Shown here: piece after piece, positions 1 through 10,268 of the stretch
How the letters are laid out: each line of letters begins with the position of its first letter
Numbering within the stretch: position 1 is the stretch's first letter
Assembly: GCA_002835675.1 (NCBI GenBank)
Contig: PIZR01000002.1
Location: 327,584-391,583, forward strand
DNA: 64,000 nt
Direction of reading: 5' to 3'
Source: Bacillus sp. BA3
GTDB lineage: Bacteria; Bacillota; Bacilli; Bacillales; DSM-1321
Notes under the pieces: generated by a model
Seen by the model: the letters and a program-made list of their open reading frames with translations, nothing else
What the model was told of the DNA's origin: nothing
Database searches by the model: none
Made by a program: the position numbers and the translations under genes

Positions 1-388
1 AAACTGCCTGACCTTTACTGCTTACCTGACGTATGTGATTGGCCAGATTTTCCATATCAAATGGCTTCAGGATAAAGTAAGACGCACCCAAATCAACAGC
101 TTTTTTCGTTACATCTTCTTGACCAAAGGCAGTAAGCATAATCACATTAGGCATGGCACCCCGTTTTACTTCACGAAGTTTTTCTAGCACACCTAACCCA
201 TCTAAATGAGGCATGATAATATCGAGGATCAATATATCCGGGTCAACGCTTTCAAGCATACCCAGGCAATCTTGACCGTTATGTGCCACCCCAATTACTT
301 CCATGTCATCCTGTGCAGAAATGTATTCTTCCAGAAGGCCAACAAGTTCTCTATTATCATCTACAACGCACACCTTAATTTTTTTCAC
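1..388 (-). CDS. spo0A: Spo0A, sporulation master response regulator (N-terminal part, cut by window edge)
   Basis: Only the first 129 codons are inside the window, covering the receiver domain; the DNA-binding half lies beyond base 1. The start is a GTG at 388 with an AGGAGG about 10 bases upstream. The translation shows the acidic pair Asp10-Asp11, the phosphoacceptor Asp56 in LDIIMP, the LTAFG switch Thr and the LKPFD lysine, all as in Bacillus Spo0A. In the family, phosphorylation through the Spo0F/Spo0B phosphorelay activates binding to TGTCGAA boxes and starts sporulation while repressing abrB. The gene follows spoIVB in the conserved order. Two perfect 0A boxes lie in its upstream region, consistent with the autoregulation known for spo0A. 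Confidence 0.97.
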   Translation of the reverse strand, partial: MKKIKVCVVDDNRELVGLLEEYISAQDDMEVIGVAHNGQDCLGMLESVDPDILILDIIMPHLDGLGVLEKLREVKRGAMPNVIMLTAFGQEDVTKKAVDLGASYFILKPFDMENLANHIRQVSSKGQAV

Positions 389-457
389 GCTTGATTTCCT
401 CCTCAACTACAATTGGTCTTTTTTTCTATATGACTAAATTCTATTGTAATTGAACTT

Positions 458-575
458 TTCGACAATGGAAACTAAATTCCTTTTATTTTTGAAAAAATAT
501 AAGGAATTCAATATTATTCTCCGGATATCTCTTGTTTTCGACTTCGTTTGCTATTCGAATAAAGCGATTGTCGAA
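458..575. promoter_or_regulatory. Spo0A boxes in the spo0A promoter region
   Basis: The 7-mer TGTCGAA is present on the minus strand at 458-464 and on the plus strand at 569-575. A one-mismatch copy (minus strand AGTCGAA) sits at 537-543. They lie 70-190 bases upstream of the spo0A start. This fits the known Spo0A autoregulatory promoter layout. I could not place a convincing sigma-H promoter beside them. Confidence 0.7.
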
Positions 576-685
576 AAATCTTCATTTCGTTATCATTTTA
601 TCACATCGTTTCAAAAAAACCTCTATTTTTTGAAGAAATCAATTTAATTCCTACCCAAAATCTATGCTAATCATAACTTTCCATT

Positions 686-711
686 AAAAAGGGGCATCCA
701 AAAGGATACCC
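686..711 (-). terminator. Terminator after spoIVB
   Basis: A stem GGGcATCC/GGATaCCC with an AAAA loop is followed on the minus strand by a T run (plus-strand A run 686-690). It begins 6 bases past the spoIVB stop codon and separates spoIVB from spo0A. Confidence 0.8.
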
Positions 712-717
712 GGATTC

Positions 718-2010
718 TTAGCTTGCCTTTTCATAATTATCTTTGTCGTATATATTAATACCGGCTTCGTTTAACATCCATTCGATATGGACTCCATACC
801 CACTTGTAGGATCATTAACGAATACATGGGTGACTGCACCGATTAATTTCCCATTTTGTATGATAGGACTGCCGCTCATACCTTGAACGATCCCACCCGT
901 TTTTTGAAGCAATTCCTTATCCGTCACTTTTAAGACCATTCCCTTAATTGCGGGGAACTTCTGTGGTATGGAACTGACGATTTCAACATCGAATTCCTCC
1001 ACTTCAGAACCATCCACCACTGTAAGGATTTTTGCTGGTCCTTCCTTTACCTCATGGGAAAGGGTGATGGGGAGTGGCTTATCGTTAATTCCATTTTTAA
1101 AATCTTGATTTAACTTCCCAAAAATTCCAAAGGGGCTATTGCGATTGATATTTCCTATTTTTTCTTTATTGGAAGAAAAGCGTGCAAGTTTTTCTCCCGG
1201 ATCACCATTGCTTCCCTTTTCGATGGATGTGACCGTCGATTGAACAATCTGTCCGTCCTTGACAACAATCGGCTTCTTTGTATCCATATCGGATATGACA
1301 TGTCCCAAAGCCCCGTATTTTTTCGAATCCGGGTGATAAAACGTCATCGTTCCGATGCCAGCTGCCGAATCACGGATATACAAACCCAATTTGTAAGTTC
1401 CTTCATTCTTATCTTTTAGAGGTAATAGGGTACTGTGAAGCACTTCATTATCACGGTTAATGACAAGATTCAACGCCTCACCCTTTTCACCTGCCTGCTG
1501 AACAAAAGGGGTTACATCCCCCATCTTCTTTATCGTCTGACCATTGATTTCTGTAATAATATCACCGATTTCAATTTTTGCTTTTTCTCCCGGTGATTTT
1601 TTCCCCTGCGCAGTATCAATAAGATGATGACCTACTACGAGAACCCCAAGAGTATTAAGCTTTACTCCAATGGATTGGCCTCCAGGCATGACCTTAAAGT
1701 CTTTTAACACCCTGATGTCGACCTTTTTGGCAGGTAAGCCTGCTACATCGAGTAACACTTCATTCGTACCTGGTTTCTCAGCACCAAGTGTAATCGAGGC
1801 TTGTTCATCATGAAGCGAAATTCCATCACTGGATCCCGAAGTTTTTGCAGTAACAGGCAATGATTTGGAAATACTATATTGACTTCCTTCAAATAGTACA
1901 AGATGATTTGGAATTAAAAAATATTCACGAGATGGCTGGTATAACCCTAATGTTAATAGCGAAACAAGGAGAATTCCACCGATGATCCTGTTTATCCATA
2001 TAAATTTCAA
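718..2010 (-). CDS. spoIVB: SpoIVB serine peptidase (S55), sigma-K checkpoint signalling protease
   Basis: SpoIVB is made in the forespore, secreted into the intermembrane space, and cleaves SpoIVFA so that SpoIVFB can process pro-sigma-K. The protein has an N-terminal membrane anchor (about residues 7-25), a PDZ domain (about 100-195, with [11 protein letters not shown]) and a C-terminal S55 peptidase domain ending in [10 protein letters not shown], which holds the catalytic serine. Length (430 aa) matches B. subtilis SpoIVB. The frame opens at a GTG at 2019, but that codon touches the GAGGAG Shine-Dalgarno, so the TTG at 2010 (10-base spacing) is preferred. It lies between recN and spo0A, the standard arrangement in Bacillus. 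Confidence 0.96.
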   Translation of the reverse strand: MKFIWINRIIGGILLVSLLTLGLYQPSREYFLIPNHLVLFEGSQYSISKSLPVTAKTSGSSDGISLHDEQASITLGAEKPGTNEVLLDVAGLPAKKVDIRVLKDFKVMPGGQSIGVKLNTLGVLVVGHHLIDTAQGKKSPGEKAKIEIGDIITEINGQTIKKMGDVTPFVQQAGEKGEALNLVINRDNEVLHSTLLPLKDKNEGTYKLGLYIRDSAAGIGTMTFYHPDSKKYGALGHVISDMDTKKPIVVKDGQIVQSTVTSIEKGSNGDPGEKLARFSSNKEKIGNINRNSPFGIFGKLNQDFKNGINDKPLPITLSHEVKEGPAKILTVVDGSEVEEFDVEIVSSIPQKFPAIKGMVLKVTDKELLQKTGGIVQGMSGSPIIQNGKLIGAVTHVFVNDPTSGYGVHIEWMLNEAGINIYDKDNYEKAS

Positions 2011-2091
2011 TCCATTCACTCTCCTCGCTCTCTGAAACTTTATGGCTACACCTTTAATTTAGCCCTCATGACAATCATTTATAACAGGTGC

Positions 2092-2124
2092 AAAAAATAA
2101 AAGCTATCCGTTTTTGGATAGCTT
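2092..2124 (-). terminator. Terminator after recN
   Basis: A perfect 9-bp stem AAGCTATCC/GGATAGCTT with a short T-rich loop is followed on the minus strand by T residues (plus-strand A-rich run from 2092). Confidence 0.85.
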
Positions 2125-2171
2125 TACAATGAATGCTTATGATAAGTTTAAATAATGTTCCTACCGGCCCT

Positions 2172-3887
2172 TCATGATGTAATCTTCAGCCTTTTGGCCA
2201 GCTGGATTAATTCATTGGCATGCTGCTTCGTCAAATCCGTTATCTCGACTCCTGAAATCATCCTGCCGATTTCTTTTACTTTTTCGGTTTCAATTAGCGG
2301 CTTGACCGAGGTATTCGTGCGTCCGGCCCTTACATTTTTCGCTATAAAAAGATGGGTATCCGCCATAGCGGCCACTTGTGGCAAATGGGATATGCACAAT
2401 ACTTGTGATCCAGTTGCCACTTTATAGATCTTTTCGGCAATGGATTGTGCAACCCGTCCGCTCACACCTGTGTCAACTTCATCAAATATAATGGATGTTA
2501 TGCCTTGATGCTTGGAGAAAATGCTTTTCAAAGCCAGCATGATCCTCGACAGTTCTCCCCCAGATGCGATTTTGGAAAGAGGTTTTAACGGTTCACCTGG
2601 ATTGGTGGAAATATAAAATTCCATTGAATCCAGACCTGACTGATTAATGCCCCTATCTGACAATTCATCGAAAGTATAAGCAGTTTGAAGGAAATGTGGT
2701 TCGAAAATTGTCTTTTCCATGTATAAATCTTTTAATTCCTGATGGATCTTTTTGGTTAACTGCTGAGCGAATTTCTGGCGAAGTTCAGAAAGATTTTTTG
2801 CTTCGACAATTAAATCTGCCTTGATGGATTTCATTTCCTTTTCGAGCTTCGCTATATGGGTTTCCCTATTTTGCAGTTTTTCGACTTCTTCTTCTATAGC
2901 GGCTCCATATTCCAGGATTTCCTCGATGGTCCGCCCGTATTTCCGCTTTAATTGATTTATTTCATTAAGGCGGCCTTCAATGAATTCCACACGTTCTGTA
3001 TCATAATCCAAGGAGTCTAATTGGTCTCGGATGTTTGACACGGCCTCTTCAAGCAGGAAGTAGCTATTTGAAACGGTTTCAGAGCTATTCTTTAAACCCT
3101 CATCAAGCCCTGCAGCTTCCTCTAAATTATTCATGGCTACGGAAAGCCAATCAATTGCATGCTGCTCACCATTTAAAGCATTATAACTGGTTTGCAGCGC
3201 TTCATGAATTTTTTCGAAATTATTAATTTTCTTCCGCTCTTCCATCAATTCTTCATCTTCGCGTAACTTCAAATCAGCTTTTTGGATTTCATCGAATTGA
3301 AATTGGATCAAATCAAGGCGATGGACCATTTGCTGTTCATTTTGGCTCAAGCCATTCAATTGTTTAGAAGCGGTTTCATAACGTTTAAATAGCTTTTGGT
3401 ATTCAGTGAGCGCAGATGCGATTTTTTCACCGCCGAATTGATCGAGCAGTGGAAGATGGAGTCGTTCATCCATTAATTCCTGATGCTCATGCTGACCATG
3501 GATATCTATCAATGTCCGGCCTATCTCGCGTAAAGTGGAAATCGTTACAAGCTTACCATTCACCCTGCAAACGCTTTTGCCGCTTTGTGAGATGTCCCTT
3601 CGAAGTATCGCCATCCCATCATTCATATCCAGGCCAAACTCTTCCGCTTTGGCAAAGACCGGGTGTTTTTCATCTTCAATTTGGAATAATCCTTCTATTT
3701 CGGCCTTAGACTCACCATGCCGAATGAACTCTGCAGAACCACGTCCCCCAACCAAAAGATGAACGGCATCTATTATGATTGACTTCCCTGCCCCTGTTTC
3801 TCCTGTCAAGACCGTCAAGCCTTTCTCAAATGAAACGGACAGGCTGTCTATGATCGCAAAATTCCTAATCGATAGTTCTGTTAACAA
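2172..3887 (-). CDS. recN: RecN, DNA double-strand-break repair ATPase
   Basis: RecN is an SMC-like ATPase that gathers at double-strand breaks early in recombinational repair. The 571-residue protein begins with a split ABC ATPase head (Walker A GETGAGKS near residues 30-37). It continues through two long coiled-coil arms (about 150-370). It ends with the second half of the head, which holds the signature region SGGELSRIMLALK and Walker B FDEVDTGVSG. The start is a TTG at 3887, with GAGGTG seven bases upstream. It sits directly downstream of argR with a 22-base gap, as in B. subtilis where recN and ahrC are neighbours. Confidence 0.98.
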   Translation of the reverse strand: MLTELSIRNFAIIDSLSVSFEKGLTVLTGETGAGKSIIIDAVHLLVGGRGSAEFIRHGESKAEIEGLFQIEDEKHPVFAKAEEFGLDMNDGMAILRRDISQSGKSVCRVNGKLVTISTLREIGRTLIDIHGQHEHQELMDERLHLPLLDQFGGEKIASALTEYQKLFKRYETASKQLNGLSQNEQQMVHRLDLIQFQFDEIQKADLKLREDEELMEERKKINNFEKIHEALQTSYNALNGEQHAIDWLSVAMNNLEEAAGLDEGLKNSSETVSNSYFLLEEAVSNIRDQLDSLDYDTERVEFIEGRLNEINQLKRKYGRTIEEILEYGAAIEEEVEKLQNRETHIAKLEKEMKSIKADLIVEAKNLSELRQKFAQQLTKKIHQELKDLYMEKTIFEPHFLQTAYTFDELSDRGINQSGLDSMEFYISTNPGEPLKPLSKIASGGELSRIMLALKSIFSKHQGITSIIFDEVDTGVSGRVAQSIAEKIYKVATGSQVLCISHLPQVAAMADTHLFIAKNVRAGRTNTSVKPLIETEKVKEIGRMISGVEITDLTKQHANELIQLAKRLKITS

Positions 3888-3909
3888 ACTAGGTCACCTC
3901 ACAACATTA

Positions 3910-4359
3910 TTAGAGCATGTCCAAGAATTTGCCGGAAATGATCTTTGCATCTTCCTCAGAACGGCAGATAATCAAACAAGTATCGTCGCCGCCGATCGTC
4001 CCGAGTATTTCTTGCCAATTTAAATTATCAATCAATGCGCAGATTGCCTGGGCATTACCTGGGAGCATCTTCATAACCAGTAAATTGTTGGCTGAGTCAA
4101 TGCGTACAAATGCATCGACAAGGATTCTCTTTAATTTTTGAAGTGGATTGAAGCGCTGGTCGGCCGGCAGACTGTATTTATACCTTCCATCCGTCAATGG
4201 AACCTTTACAAGGTGAAGCTCTTTAATATCCCTTGAAACAGTAGCTTGAGTTACATTGTATCCAGCTAATTTCAATTCTTCAACTAACTCATCCTGGGTT
4301 TCGATATCATTATTCGTTATGATGTCCCTTATTTTTATATGTCGTTGTCCTTTATTCAT
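3910..4359 (-). CDS. argR: ArgR/AhrC arginine repressor
   Basis: This is the hexameric arginine-responsive regulator that represses arginine synthesis and activates catabolism in Bacillus. It has an N-terminal winged helix (about 1-70, with the [12 protein letters not shown] recognition helix) and a C-terminal arginine-binding and oligomerisation domain (about 80-149, with the GDDT motif). A longer frame opens with a GTG at 4371, but that GTG is part of the GAGGTG ribosome binding site. The ATG at 4359 gives 149 residues, the same as B. subtilis AhrC. It sits between tlyA and recN, a conserved arrangement. Confidence 0.96.
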   Translation of the reverse strand: MNKGQRHIKIRDIITNNDIETQDELVEELKLAGYNVTQATVSRDIKELHLVKVPLTDGRYKYSLPADQRFNPLQKLKRILVDAFVRIDSANNLLVMKMLPGNAQAICALIDNLNWQEILGTIGGDDTCLIICRSEEDAKIISGKFLDML

Positions 4360-4636
4360 AAGTAGAAGCACCTCTTCTCAACTGTTGCTCATATTAATGG
4401 TAATTGGTATCACTTTCATTTTTCACTTAAGCAAGCTGCCCCAATATGGGATTGCTTCGTTATCTTCAGTACGTGCAAATAGGCCGCTTTAGAAAGTGGC
4501 TAATATTAATGTTATCGGATTTTTATGCAATTGTACAACTTTTTCTCTAAAAATGAATACAAGTCTATTTTTTGTACGTACCTATTTTATGTATGCACCC
4601 TTAAATGATTCAATGGGGTGACCACAATGTAAAGTT

Positions 4637-4673
4637 AAAAAGCTCCTTTAGCCAACCATTCAGCCAAAGGAGC
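4637..4673 (-). terminator. Terminator after tlyA
   Basis: An 8-bp stem GCTCCTTT/AAAGGAGC with a 16-base loop is followed on the minus strand by a T run. It lies 16 bases past the tlyA stop codon. The rest of the 4360-4688 gap is AT-rich and holds the argR leader; I saw no other gene or clear operator in it. Confidence 0.8.
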
Positions 4674-4688
4674 CCATACAAGTTCTAA

Positions 4689-5516
4689 CTATTCTTTTTT
4701 AAATTGAGCATGGGCCTCTCCAACGATGTCATCAACCGTTTTCGAAAGCAATATCGCTCCATCATCCTTCGACCCTTGCCAGTGTAAATGAAGTAAGAAT
4801 TCAATATTCCCATCACCGCCTGTAATCGGTGAGAAGGAGGCATCCTTAATATCATAGCCTTCCTTTATAGAAAAAGAAATGATCTTATCCAATACTTGTT
4901 TATGAATTTTGGGATCGCGAACAATCCCCTTTTTACCCACTTGATCCTTTCCAGCTTCGAATTGCGGTTTAACCAATGCAACGACATCACTATTCTGGAC
5001 GAGCAAGGTCTTTAGCACAGGTAAAATTAACGTAAGCGAGATGAAAGAAACATCAATGCTTGCAAAGTTTGGCATCTCCCCATCGAGATCGGCGGGTGTA
5101 ACATAACGGAAATTGGTTCGTTCCATTACTTTAACCCGCTCATCCTGCCTGAGCTTCCAGGCAAGTTGATTATAGCCCACATCAAGCGCATATGACATGA
5201 GAGCGCCATTTTGCAACGCACAATCCGTGAACCCACCAGTCGATGAACCGATATCAAGCAGTACTTTCCCATTCACTTGTAAATCGAATTCCCTTAATGC
5301 CTTCTCAAGTTTAAGACCGCCTCTTGAAACGTAAGGCATGACTTTTCCTTTGATCGTGAATTCGAGATCGACCGGCACTTTTTCCCCCGGTTTTTCGTAC
5401 CTTTCTTCATTCGCGTAGACAAGGCCTGCCATGACCATACGCTTCGCTTTTTCACGTGTATCGGCCAAGCCTTGTTCTACAAGTAATACATCTACTCTTT
5501 CTTTCATCACTTTCAT
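4689..5516 (-). CDS. tlyA: TlyA family rRNA (cytidine-2'-O)-methyltransferase (YqxC)
   Basis: This family has an N-terminal S4 RNA-binding domain (about 5-65, ERVDVLLVEQGLA through MAGLVYAN) and an FtsJ/RrmJ-like methyltransferase domain. The methyltransferase domain shows the SAM motif LLDIGSSTGGFTDC (about 88-101) and the catalytic lysine in ALVKPQFEAG. Mycobacterial TlyA methylates both rRNAs at cytidine 2'-O positions; the Bacillus substrate is inferred. The 275-residue length is usual. The ATG at 5516 has AAGGG nine bases upstream; a second ATG three codons later is also possible. It is four bases downstream of dxs and probably cotranscribed. Confidence 0.93.
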   Translation of the reverse strand: MKVMKERVDVLLVEQGLADTREKAKRMVMAGLVYANEERYEKPGEKVPVDLEFTIKGKVMPYVSRGGLKLEKALREFDLQVNGKVLLDIGSSTGGFTDCALQNGALMSYALDVGYNQLAWKLRQDERVKVMERTNFRYVTPADLDGEMPNFASIDVSFISLTLILPVLKTLLVQNSDVVALVKPQFEAGKDQVGKKGIVRDPKIHKQVLDKIISFSIKEGYDIKDASFSPITGGDGNIEFLLHLHWQGSKDDGAILLSKTVDDIVGEAHAQFKKE

Positions 5517-5520
5517 ATTG

Positions 5521-7413
5521 TCAGGCCCTTTTTTCTTTTTTGGGTGTTATCATTTTAATCTTTTTAATCGCGGTCTCAGTCGTTAAACCGATTTCTTCAA
5601 GCAGTTCATCGACACTTCCATGTTCAATGAAATAATCAGGTATCCCCATTCGATCTATAATTGCCCCATAAAATCCTTGATCATGGGCGTATTCAAGTAC
5701 TGAACTACCAAAACCACCTTGAAGAACCGCTTCTTCTATTGTCAAAATCGGCATTTTTTCACCAAGGAGACTGCTTAGCATGTTCTCATCCAAAGGCTTA
5801 ATGAACCGGGCATTGATCACCTTAACTGAATAATCCTCTTTCTCGAGCAGTTCTGCCGCTTCAAGAGCCATCGGAATCGTTGTACCGAACGTTAAGATGG
5901 CAGCATCCGTTCCTTCTTTAAGAACTTCCCACGAACCGATTGGAATCTGCTGTAATTCAGTATCCATCACAACTCCCCAACCATTCCCACGAGGGAAACG
6001 CATAGCAATCGGACCATCATTATAGTTTAAGGCCGTATTGACCATATGCTGACCTTCGTTTTCATCTTTCGGCATCATCAATACCATATTCGGTACATGG
6101 CGTAAGAAAGCAATGTCGAAAACGCCTTGATGCGTTTCACCATCGGAGCCAACCAATCCGGCACGGTCGATCCCGATGAATACGTTCAAATTCTGACGGC
6201 AGATATCATGCACCACCTGGTCATAAGCCCTTTGCAGGAATGTTGAATATATAGCCAGGAAAGGTTTCATTTTTTGCGTTGCCAATCCGGCTGCAAAAGT
6301 TGCAGCATGCTGCTCGGCAATCCCTACATCATAGAAACGCTCTGGAAACTCTTGGGAAAAGCCCACCAATTTCGAACCTACGGGCATTGCAGGTGTAATC
6401 GCGACAATCCGTTCATCGTCACGGGCTAGCCTGCTGACAGTATCGCTTACAAGAGCGCTCCAAGCAGGACCTTTACTAGGGGATTTCACGAAATCGCCTG
6501 TCTCGATTTTGTATGGGCCTGTCCCATGCCAGTTTCCTGTTGTATCCAGCTCGGCAGGTGAATAGCCCTTGCCTTTTTTCGTGATGACATGCAGCAGTAC
6601 AGGTCCCTTCGTTTTCTTGGCATATCTTAAATTCTCCAGCAATTCTTCATAATTATGACCATCCACTGGTCCTAGGTATGTGAAACCGAGCTCCTCGAAA
6701 AAGATTCCTGAAACCAATAAGTACTTCATGCTATCCTTCAGGCGTTCAGCTGTAGCTGCAAGTTTGCCACCGACTGCAGGGATTTTTTTCAAAAGCAGCT
6801 CCAATTCATCTTTTGCCCAGTTATATTTGCCTGCTGTACGCAATCTTCCCAATATCGTGTGCAGGGCACCTACGTTAGGGGCTATGGACATTTCATTATC
6901 ATTCAGGATAACGATCATGTCCTTTTTTTCATCACCGATATGATTTAACGCTTCAAGCGCCATTCCGCCTGTTAGGGCACCGTCCCCGATCACTGGCAAA
7001 ATAAAACTGTTTTCACCTTTGATATCACGGGCAGCCGCCATTCCCATTGCAGCTGAAAGGGAAGTCGAACTGTGACCGGTTTCCCAAACATCATGGGGGC
7101 TTTCAATCATTTTAGGAAAACCGCAAAGACCTTTGTATTTCTTTAAGGTATCGAACTCCCCTGCTCTGCCAGTCAGGATCTTATGGACATAGGATTGGTG
7201 TCCGACATCCCATAAAATTTTATCATTCGGACTGTCGAATTCTTTATGCAAGGCTATAGTCAACTCGACGACACCTAAATTCGGACCAATATGCCCACCT
7301 GTCACCGATAATTTTTCCACAAGGAATTTACGTACTTCCACACTTAACTCGACAAGTTCTTCATTATTCATCTTCTTCAAAAAAGAAGGGTCTTTTATAG
7401 ATAGAAGATCCAA
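5521..7413 (-). CDS. dxs: 1-deoxy-D-xylulose-5-phosphate synthase
   Basis: Dxs condenses pyruvate and glyceraldehyde-3-phosphate with thiamine diphosphate, the first step of the MEP isoprenoid pathway. Visible motifs are GDGALTGG and [10 protein letters not shown] (cofactor and magnesium binding), GPVDGHN, and the transketolase-type GIAEQHAA with its catalytic glutamate. The longest frame starts at 7467, but the upstream ATG codons lack a ribosome binding site. A TTG at 7413 gives [13 protein letters not shown], which aligns with the B. subtilis N-terminus, and 630 residues. The gene follows ispA, so two isoprenoid steps sit together, but a terminator separates them. Confidence 0.97.
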   Translation of the reverse strand: MDLLSIKDPSFLKKMNNEELVELSVEVRKFLVEKLSVTGGHIGPNLGVVELTIALHKEFDSPNDKILWDVGHQSYVHKILTGRAGEFDTLKKYKGLCGFPKMIESPHDVWETGHSSTSLSAAMGMAAARDIKGENSFILPVIGDGALTGGMALEALNHIGDEKKDMIVILNDNEMSIAPNVGALHTILGRLRTAGKYNWAKDELELLLKKIPAVGGKLAATAERLKDSMKYLLVSGIFFEELGFTYLGPVDGHNYEELLENLRYAKKTKGPVLLHVITKKGKGYSPAELDTTGNWHGTGPYKIETGDFVKSPSKGPAWSALVSDTVSRLARDDERIVAITPAMPVGSKLVGFSQEFPERFYDVGIAEQHAATFAAGLATQKMKPFLAIYSTFLQRAYDQVVHDICRQNLNVFIGIDRAGLVGSDGETHQGVFDIAFLRHVPNMVLMMPKDENEGQHMVNTALNYNDGPIAMRFPRGNGWGVVMDTELQQIPIGSWEVLKEGTDAAILTFGTTIPMALEAAELLEKEDYSVKVINARFIKPLDENMLSSLLGEKMPILTIEEAVLQGGFGSSVLEYAHDQGFYGAIIDRMGIPDYFIEHGSVDELLEEIGLTTETAIKKIKMITPKKEKRA

Positions 7414-7512
7414 ACAGGACCACTCACTTTCTGTCATTTTCGGTTGTAAGCATAAACAAAGCCTCATGAAAGAGGGCTATGGGGGACTTGACCGAAAAAT
7501 TGGTTTTAAGTT

Positions 7513-7550
7513 AAAAAATAGCCGCCAACACCCAGGTGATTTCGGCGGCT
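7513..7550 (-). terminator. Terminator between ispA and dxs
   Basis: A 7-bp stem AGCCGCC/GGCGGCT with a 17-base loop is followed on the minus strand by a T6 run. It should end the xseA-xseB-ispA transcript, so dxs would need its own promoter. Confidence 0.75.
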
Positions 7551-7661
7551 TAATATACCTATTTTATCACGTATCTCAATTAAAAAATTCATTATGATTT
7601 TCACATATTTTTGCACAATGAGTATACCATAAAACCTCAATTGATAACAAATTTAGCTCAA

Positions 7662-8555
7662 TCAATGGTTACGGTTCGCTATTAAATCGGTTAGTTCATT
7701 CAACAAACCCGTTTGTAGGGTTGTTTTTCCTAAAGCGGCATGGGCAAGTTCTATATGATGCTCCAACTTTTCCTTTGCCCCTTGAAGCGTAAGTAAAGAA
7801 GGATATGTGCTTTTATGATTACCCACATCACTGCCAACCGGCTTGCCGATCAACTCGACGGACCCTTCAATATCCAGAATATCATCCCGAATTTGAAATG
7901 CAAGCCCCAGGTGGTATGCAAAGTCACGTAAATGGAGTTGCTGTTCTTCATTCGCTCCGGATAATATAGCACCGGAAAGGATGCTTGCAGTCAATAACTT
8001 CCCTGTTTTATGTTCATGGATATACTCCAATTCCTGAAGGGTCAGCTGTTTATTTTCACCTTCCATATCGGCAACTTGACCTCCAACCATTCCTTCGGCT
8101 CCGGCAGACTTCGCAATTTCACTTACAAGGTTCAGCTTCATTTCAGCCGTCACCTCGGGATCGATCATATCCGTCACCAATTGAAAGCTGTATGTAAGAA
8201 GCGCGTCACCTGCCAATATTGCAACCGCTTCACCGAACACTTTATGGTTAGTCGGTTTTCCGCGGCGGAGATCATCATCATCCATCGCTGGAAGATCATC
8301 ATGAATCAAAGAATATGTATGGATCATTTCAATGGCAGCCGCTGCAGGTATCCCGATCCTCAAGCTTTTCCCAAAGGCCTCCAGAACCGCAAAGACCAAT
8401 AACGGGCGAATCCGTTTACCCCCTGCCTCCAGCGAATAGATCATGGCTTCTTTGACCACTGCCGGTGCTTTAAGTTTATTGACATATTCTACGATTTCCC
8501 GTTCTATAACCGTTTTATATTCTTTAGAAAACATTTCAAAGGACGCCGTACCCAT
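7662..8555 (-). CDS. ispA: Farnesyl diphosphate synthase (polyprenyl synthetase)
   Basis: The enzyme joins isopentenyl diphosphate to dimethylallyl and geranyl diphosphate to make farnesyl diphosphate. Both aspartate-rich motifs are present: DDLPAMDDDD (first, about residue 85) and DDILD (second, about residue 225). GGKRIRP and the KPTNHK segment are also visible. The frame opens at 8597, but the ATG at 8555 follows an AGGAGG nine bases upstream and gives 297 residues, the family norm. It starts one base after the xseB stop codon, so the three genes xseA-xseB-ispA form one operon. Confidence 0.96.
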   Translation of the reverse strand: MGTASFEMFSKEYKTVIEREIVEYVNKLKAPAVVKEAMIYSLEAGGKRIRPLLVFAVLEAFGKSLRIGIPAAAAIEMIHTYSLIHDDLPAMDDDDLRRGKPTNHKVFGEAVAILAGDALLTYSFQLVTDMIDPEVTAEMKLNLVSEIAKSAGAEGMVGGQVADMEGENKQLTLQELEYIHEHKTGKLLTASILSGAILSGANEEQQLHLRDFAYHLGLAFQIRDDILDIEGSVELIGKPVGSDVGNHKSTYPSLLTLQGAKEKLEHHIELAHAALGKTTLQTGLLNELTDLIANRNH

Positions 8556-8556
8556 G

Positions 8557-8790
8557 TCATTCTTCCTCCTGTACAGCGAAGTTTTCAAGTTCCCCATCTT
8601 CGCGTAAAATTTGAGTCAACTGATCTTCAACAGCCTTAAGCTTTGAATGGCAAAGCCTTGATAAATCCATTCCTTGTTTATATATGGAGATGGCTTCTTC
8701 CAAGGGCACATCGCCTTCTTCCAACTGTTCCACAATTTTTTCGAGATTCTCCATCGCTTCTTCAAATGTAGCTTCTTGTTTTTTTGTCAT
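8557..8790 (-). CDS. xseB: Exodeoxyribonuclease VII small subunit
   Basis: This 77-residue, all-helical protein contains the family core [16 protein letters not shown] followed by [13 protein letters not shown]. It assembles with XseA to form exonuclease VII, which degrades single-stranded DNA from both ends. Its first four bases overlap the end of xseA (8787-8790), so the two genes are translationally coupled. Confidence 0.96.
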   Translation of the reverse strand: MTKKQEATFEEAMENLEKIVEQLEEGDVPLEEAISIYKQGMDLSRLCHSKLKAVEDQLTQILREDGELENFAVQEEE

Positions 8791-10139
8791 GGTTCAATCC
8801 GCTCCTTTATTTCTTTAATTTCACATTCAAGGGTTCCATCTTTAATCGAAACCGCTATCTTATCCCCTTTGGATACTTGCTGTGTACTTTTCACTAATGT
8901 CTCATCTTCAGCAAAAACCAATCCATAGCCCCGTTCCATGATTTTTAGTGGACTGAGGGCAGACAAAGTGGCTGTAATATGAACGAATTGCTGTGATTTT
9001 TGCCGATAGATGGCTTCCATGGCCCTACGTAAAACCTTTGCATGCTGCTGCAATTCATCTTTCGCATTTTTCACCGCTTGTTCAGGATGCTGCTTTTTCA
9101 GAATTTCGTTCAGCTGATTCAGCTCATCTCTCTTTTTCATGAAATATCGCGTGCTGGTCCTCCCTAGCCTGTCCATCGTCTTGTCTAGCTGTTCCAGCTT
9201 CTGTTCATACATTTTATGCGGATAACGGAAAGCATAAGACCTCTCCATCCTGGTCAAACGGGTTCGTTCAAAATTGACCGCTTCTTGAATGGAGCGGGTC
9301 AACCGATTTTTGCGGTTCATCAGGCGTTCGAGTATTTCATTTAAGTGAGGAACCGCTAACTCCGCTGCACCAGTCGGTGTAGGAGCACGCATATCGGCGA
9401 CAAAATCAGCAATGGTAAAATCGGTTTCGTGACCGACAGCAGAAATTACCGGTATATCGGAATCATAAATCGATTCAGCCACTATCTCCTCATTAAAGGC
9501 CCATAGCTCCTCGATCGACCCGCCGCCCCTTCCAACAATGAGAACATCACTTTCCGCCCTTGCGTTAGCCATTGAAATTGCCTTGGCAATCGATTTAGCG
9601 GCATTATTCCCTTGTACAAGTGCCGGATAAACGATAATCCTGGCGATTGGATATCTTCGCTTGATGGTTATCAGGATATCTCTTAATGCAGCTCCGGTCG
9701 GGGATGTTATGACTCCTACAGACTTAGGGTACTGCGGGATCGGCTTCTTATGTTCGGCCAAAAACAAACCTGCCGCCTCCAGCTTTTTCTTCAGCTGTTC
9801 ATAAGCAAGATACAAATCCCCCACACCATCAGGGGCCATGCTTTTCACATAAAGCTGATACTGTCCCCCAGCTTCATATAATGATATATCGCCCTTAACA
9901 AGTACCTTCATACCATTTTCGGGCAGGAATTTCATCCCTTTATTATTGGCGGCAAACATAACGGAAAGAAGTCGGGCCTTCTCATCCTTTAAAGTAAAAT
10001 ACATATGTCCGCTTGTATGTTGTTTAAAATTCGAAATTTCACCTTTTATGTATACATTTTGCAAATGGGGGTCGGCATCGAATTTCCTTTTGATGTACTT
10101 AGTTAAAGCCGACACACTCAAATATTGTTGGTTGCTCAT
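8787..10139 (-). CDS. xseA: Exodeoxyribonuclease VII large subunit
   Basis: This is the catalytic subunit of exonuclease VII. An N-terminal OB-fold (about 1-100, with [11 protein letters not shown]) is followed by the catalytic domain. That domain shows the conserved [30 protein letters not shown] and [13 protein letters not shown] segments. A helical region at about 270-400 is where XseB binds. The 450-residue length is typical. The ATG at 10139 follows AAGGAG at seven bases. It is first in an operon with xseB and ispA. Confidence 0.97.
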   Translation of the reverse strand: MSNQQYLSVSALTKYIKRKFDADPHLQNVYIKGEISNFKQHTSGHMYFTLKDEKARLLSVMFAANNKGMKFLPENGMKVLVKGDISLYEAGGQYQLYVKSMAPDGVGDLYLAYEQLKKKLEAAGLFLAEHKKPIPQYPKSVGVITSPTGAALRDILITIKRRYPIARIIVYPALVQGNNAAKSIAKAISMANARAESDVLIVGRGGGSIEELWAFNEEIVAESIYDSDIPVISAVGHETDFTIADFVADMRAPTPTGAAELAVPHLNEILERLMNRKNRLTRSIQEAVNFERTRLTRMERSYAFRYPHKMYEQKLEQLDKTMDRLGRTSTRYFMKKRDELNQLNEILKKQHPEQAVKNAKDELQQHAKVLRRAMEAIYRQKSQQFVHITATLSALSPLKIMERGYGLVFAEDETLVKSTQQVSKGDKIAVSIKDGTLECEIKEIKERIEP

Positions 10140-10201
10140 ATAATGTCTCCTTCCGATTGAAATCGGATTTAAAGAAAACTCACCTATGGATCCATGAATG
10201 G

Positions 10202-10244
10202 AAAAAAAGCGGTCTCCCGTTATTATAAAACAAGAGGTCCGCTT
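10202..10244 (-). terminator. Terminator after folD
   Basis: An imperfect stem built on AAGCGG and CCGCTT, with further pairing toward an AT-rich loop, is followed on the minus strand by a T7 run. It lies between folD and xseA. Confidence 0.7.
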
Positions 10245-10268
10245 CTTTAAAATAATTTAACGTTTTTT

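Noticed and set aside
206..394. Plus-strand frame of 62 codons opposite spo0A
   Set aside because: It is a shadow of the receiver domain with no ribosome binding site.
4520..4570. AATGAATACAAG-like sequence as an ARG box for argR autoregulation
   Set aside because: Only about half of an 18-base operator matches and no second copy is present.
7233..7239. TGTCGAA Spo0A box
   Set aside because: It lies inside the dxs coding sequence, far from any start; single 7-mers occur by chance.
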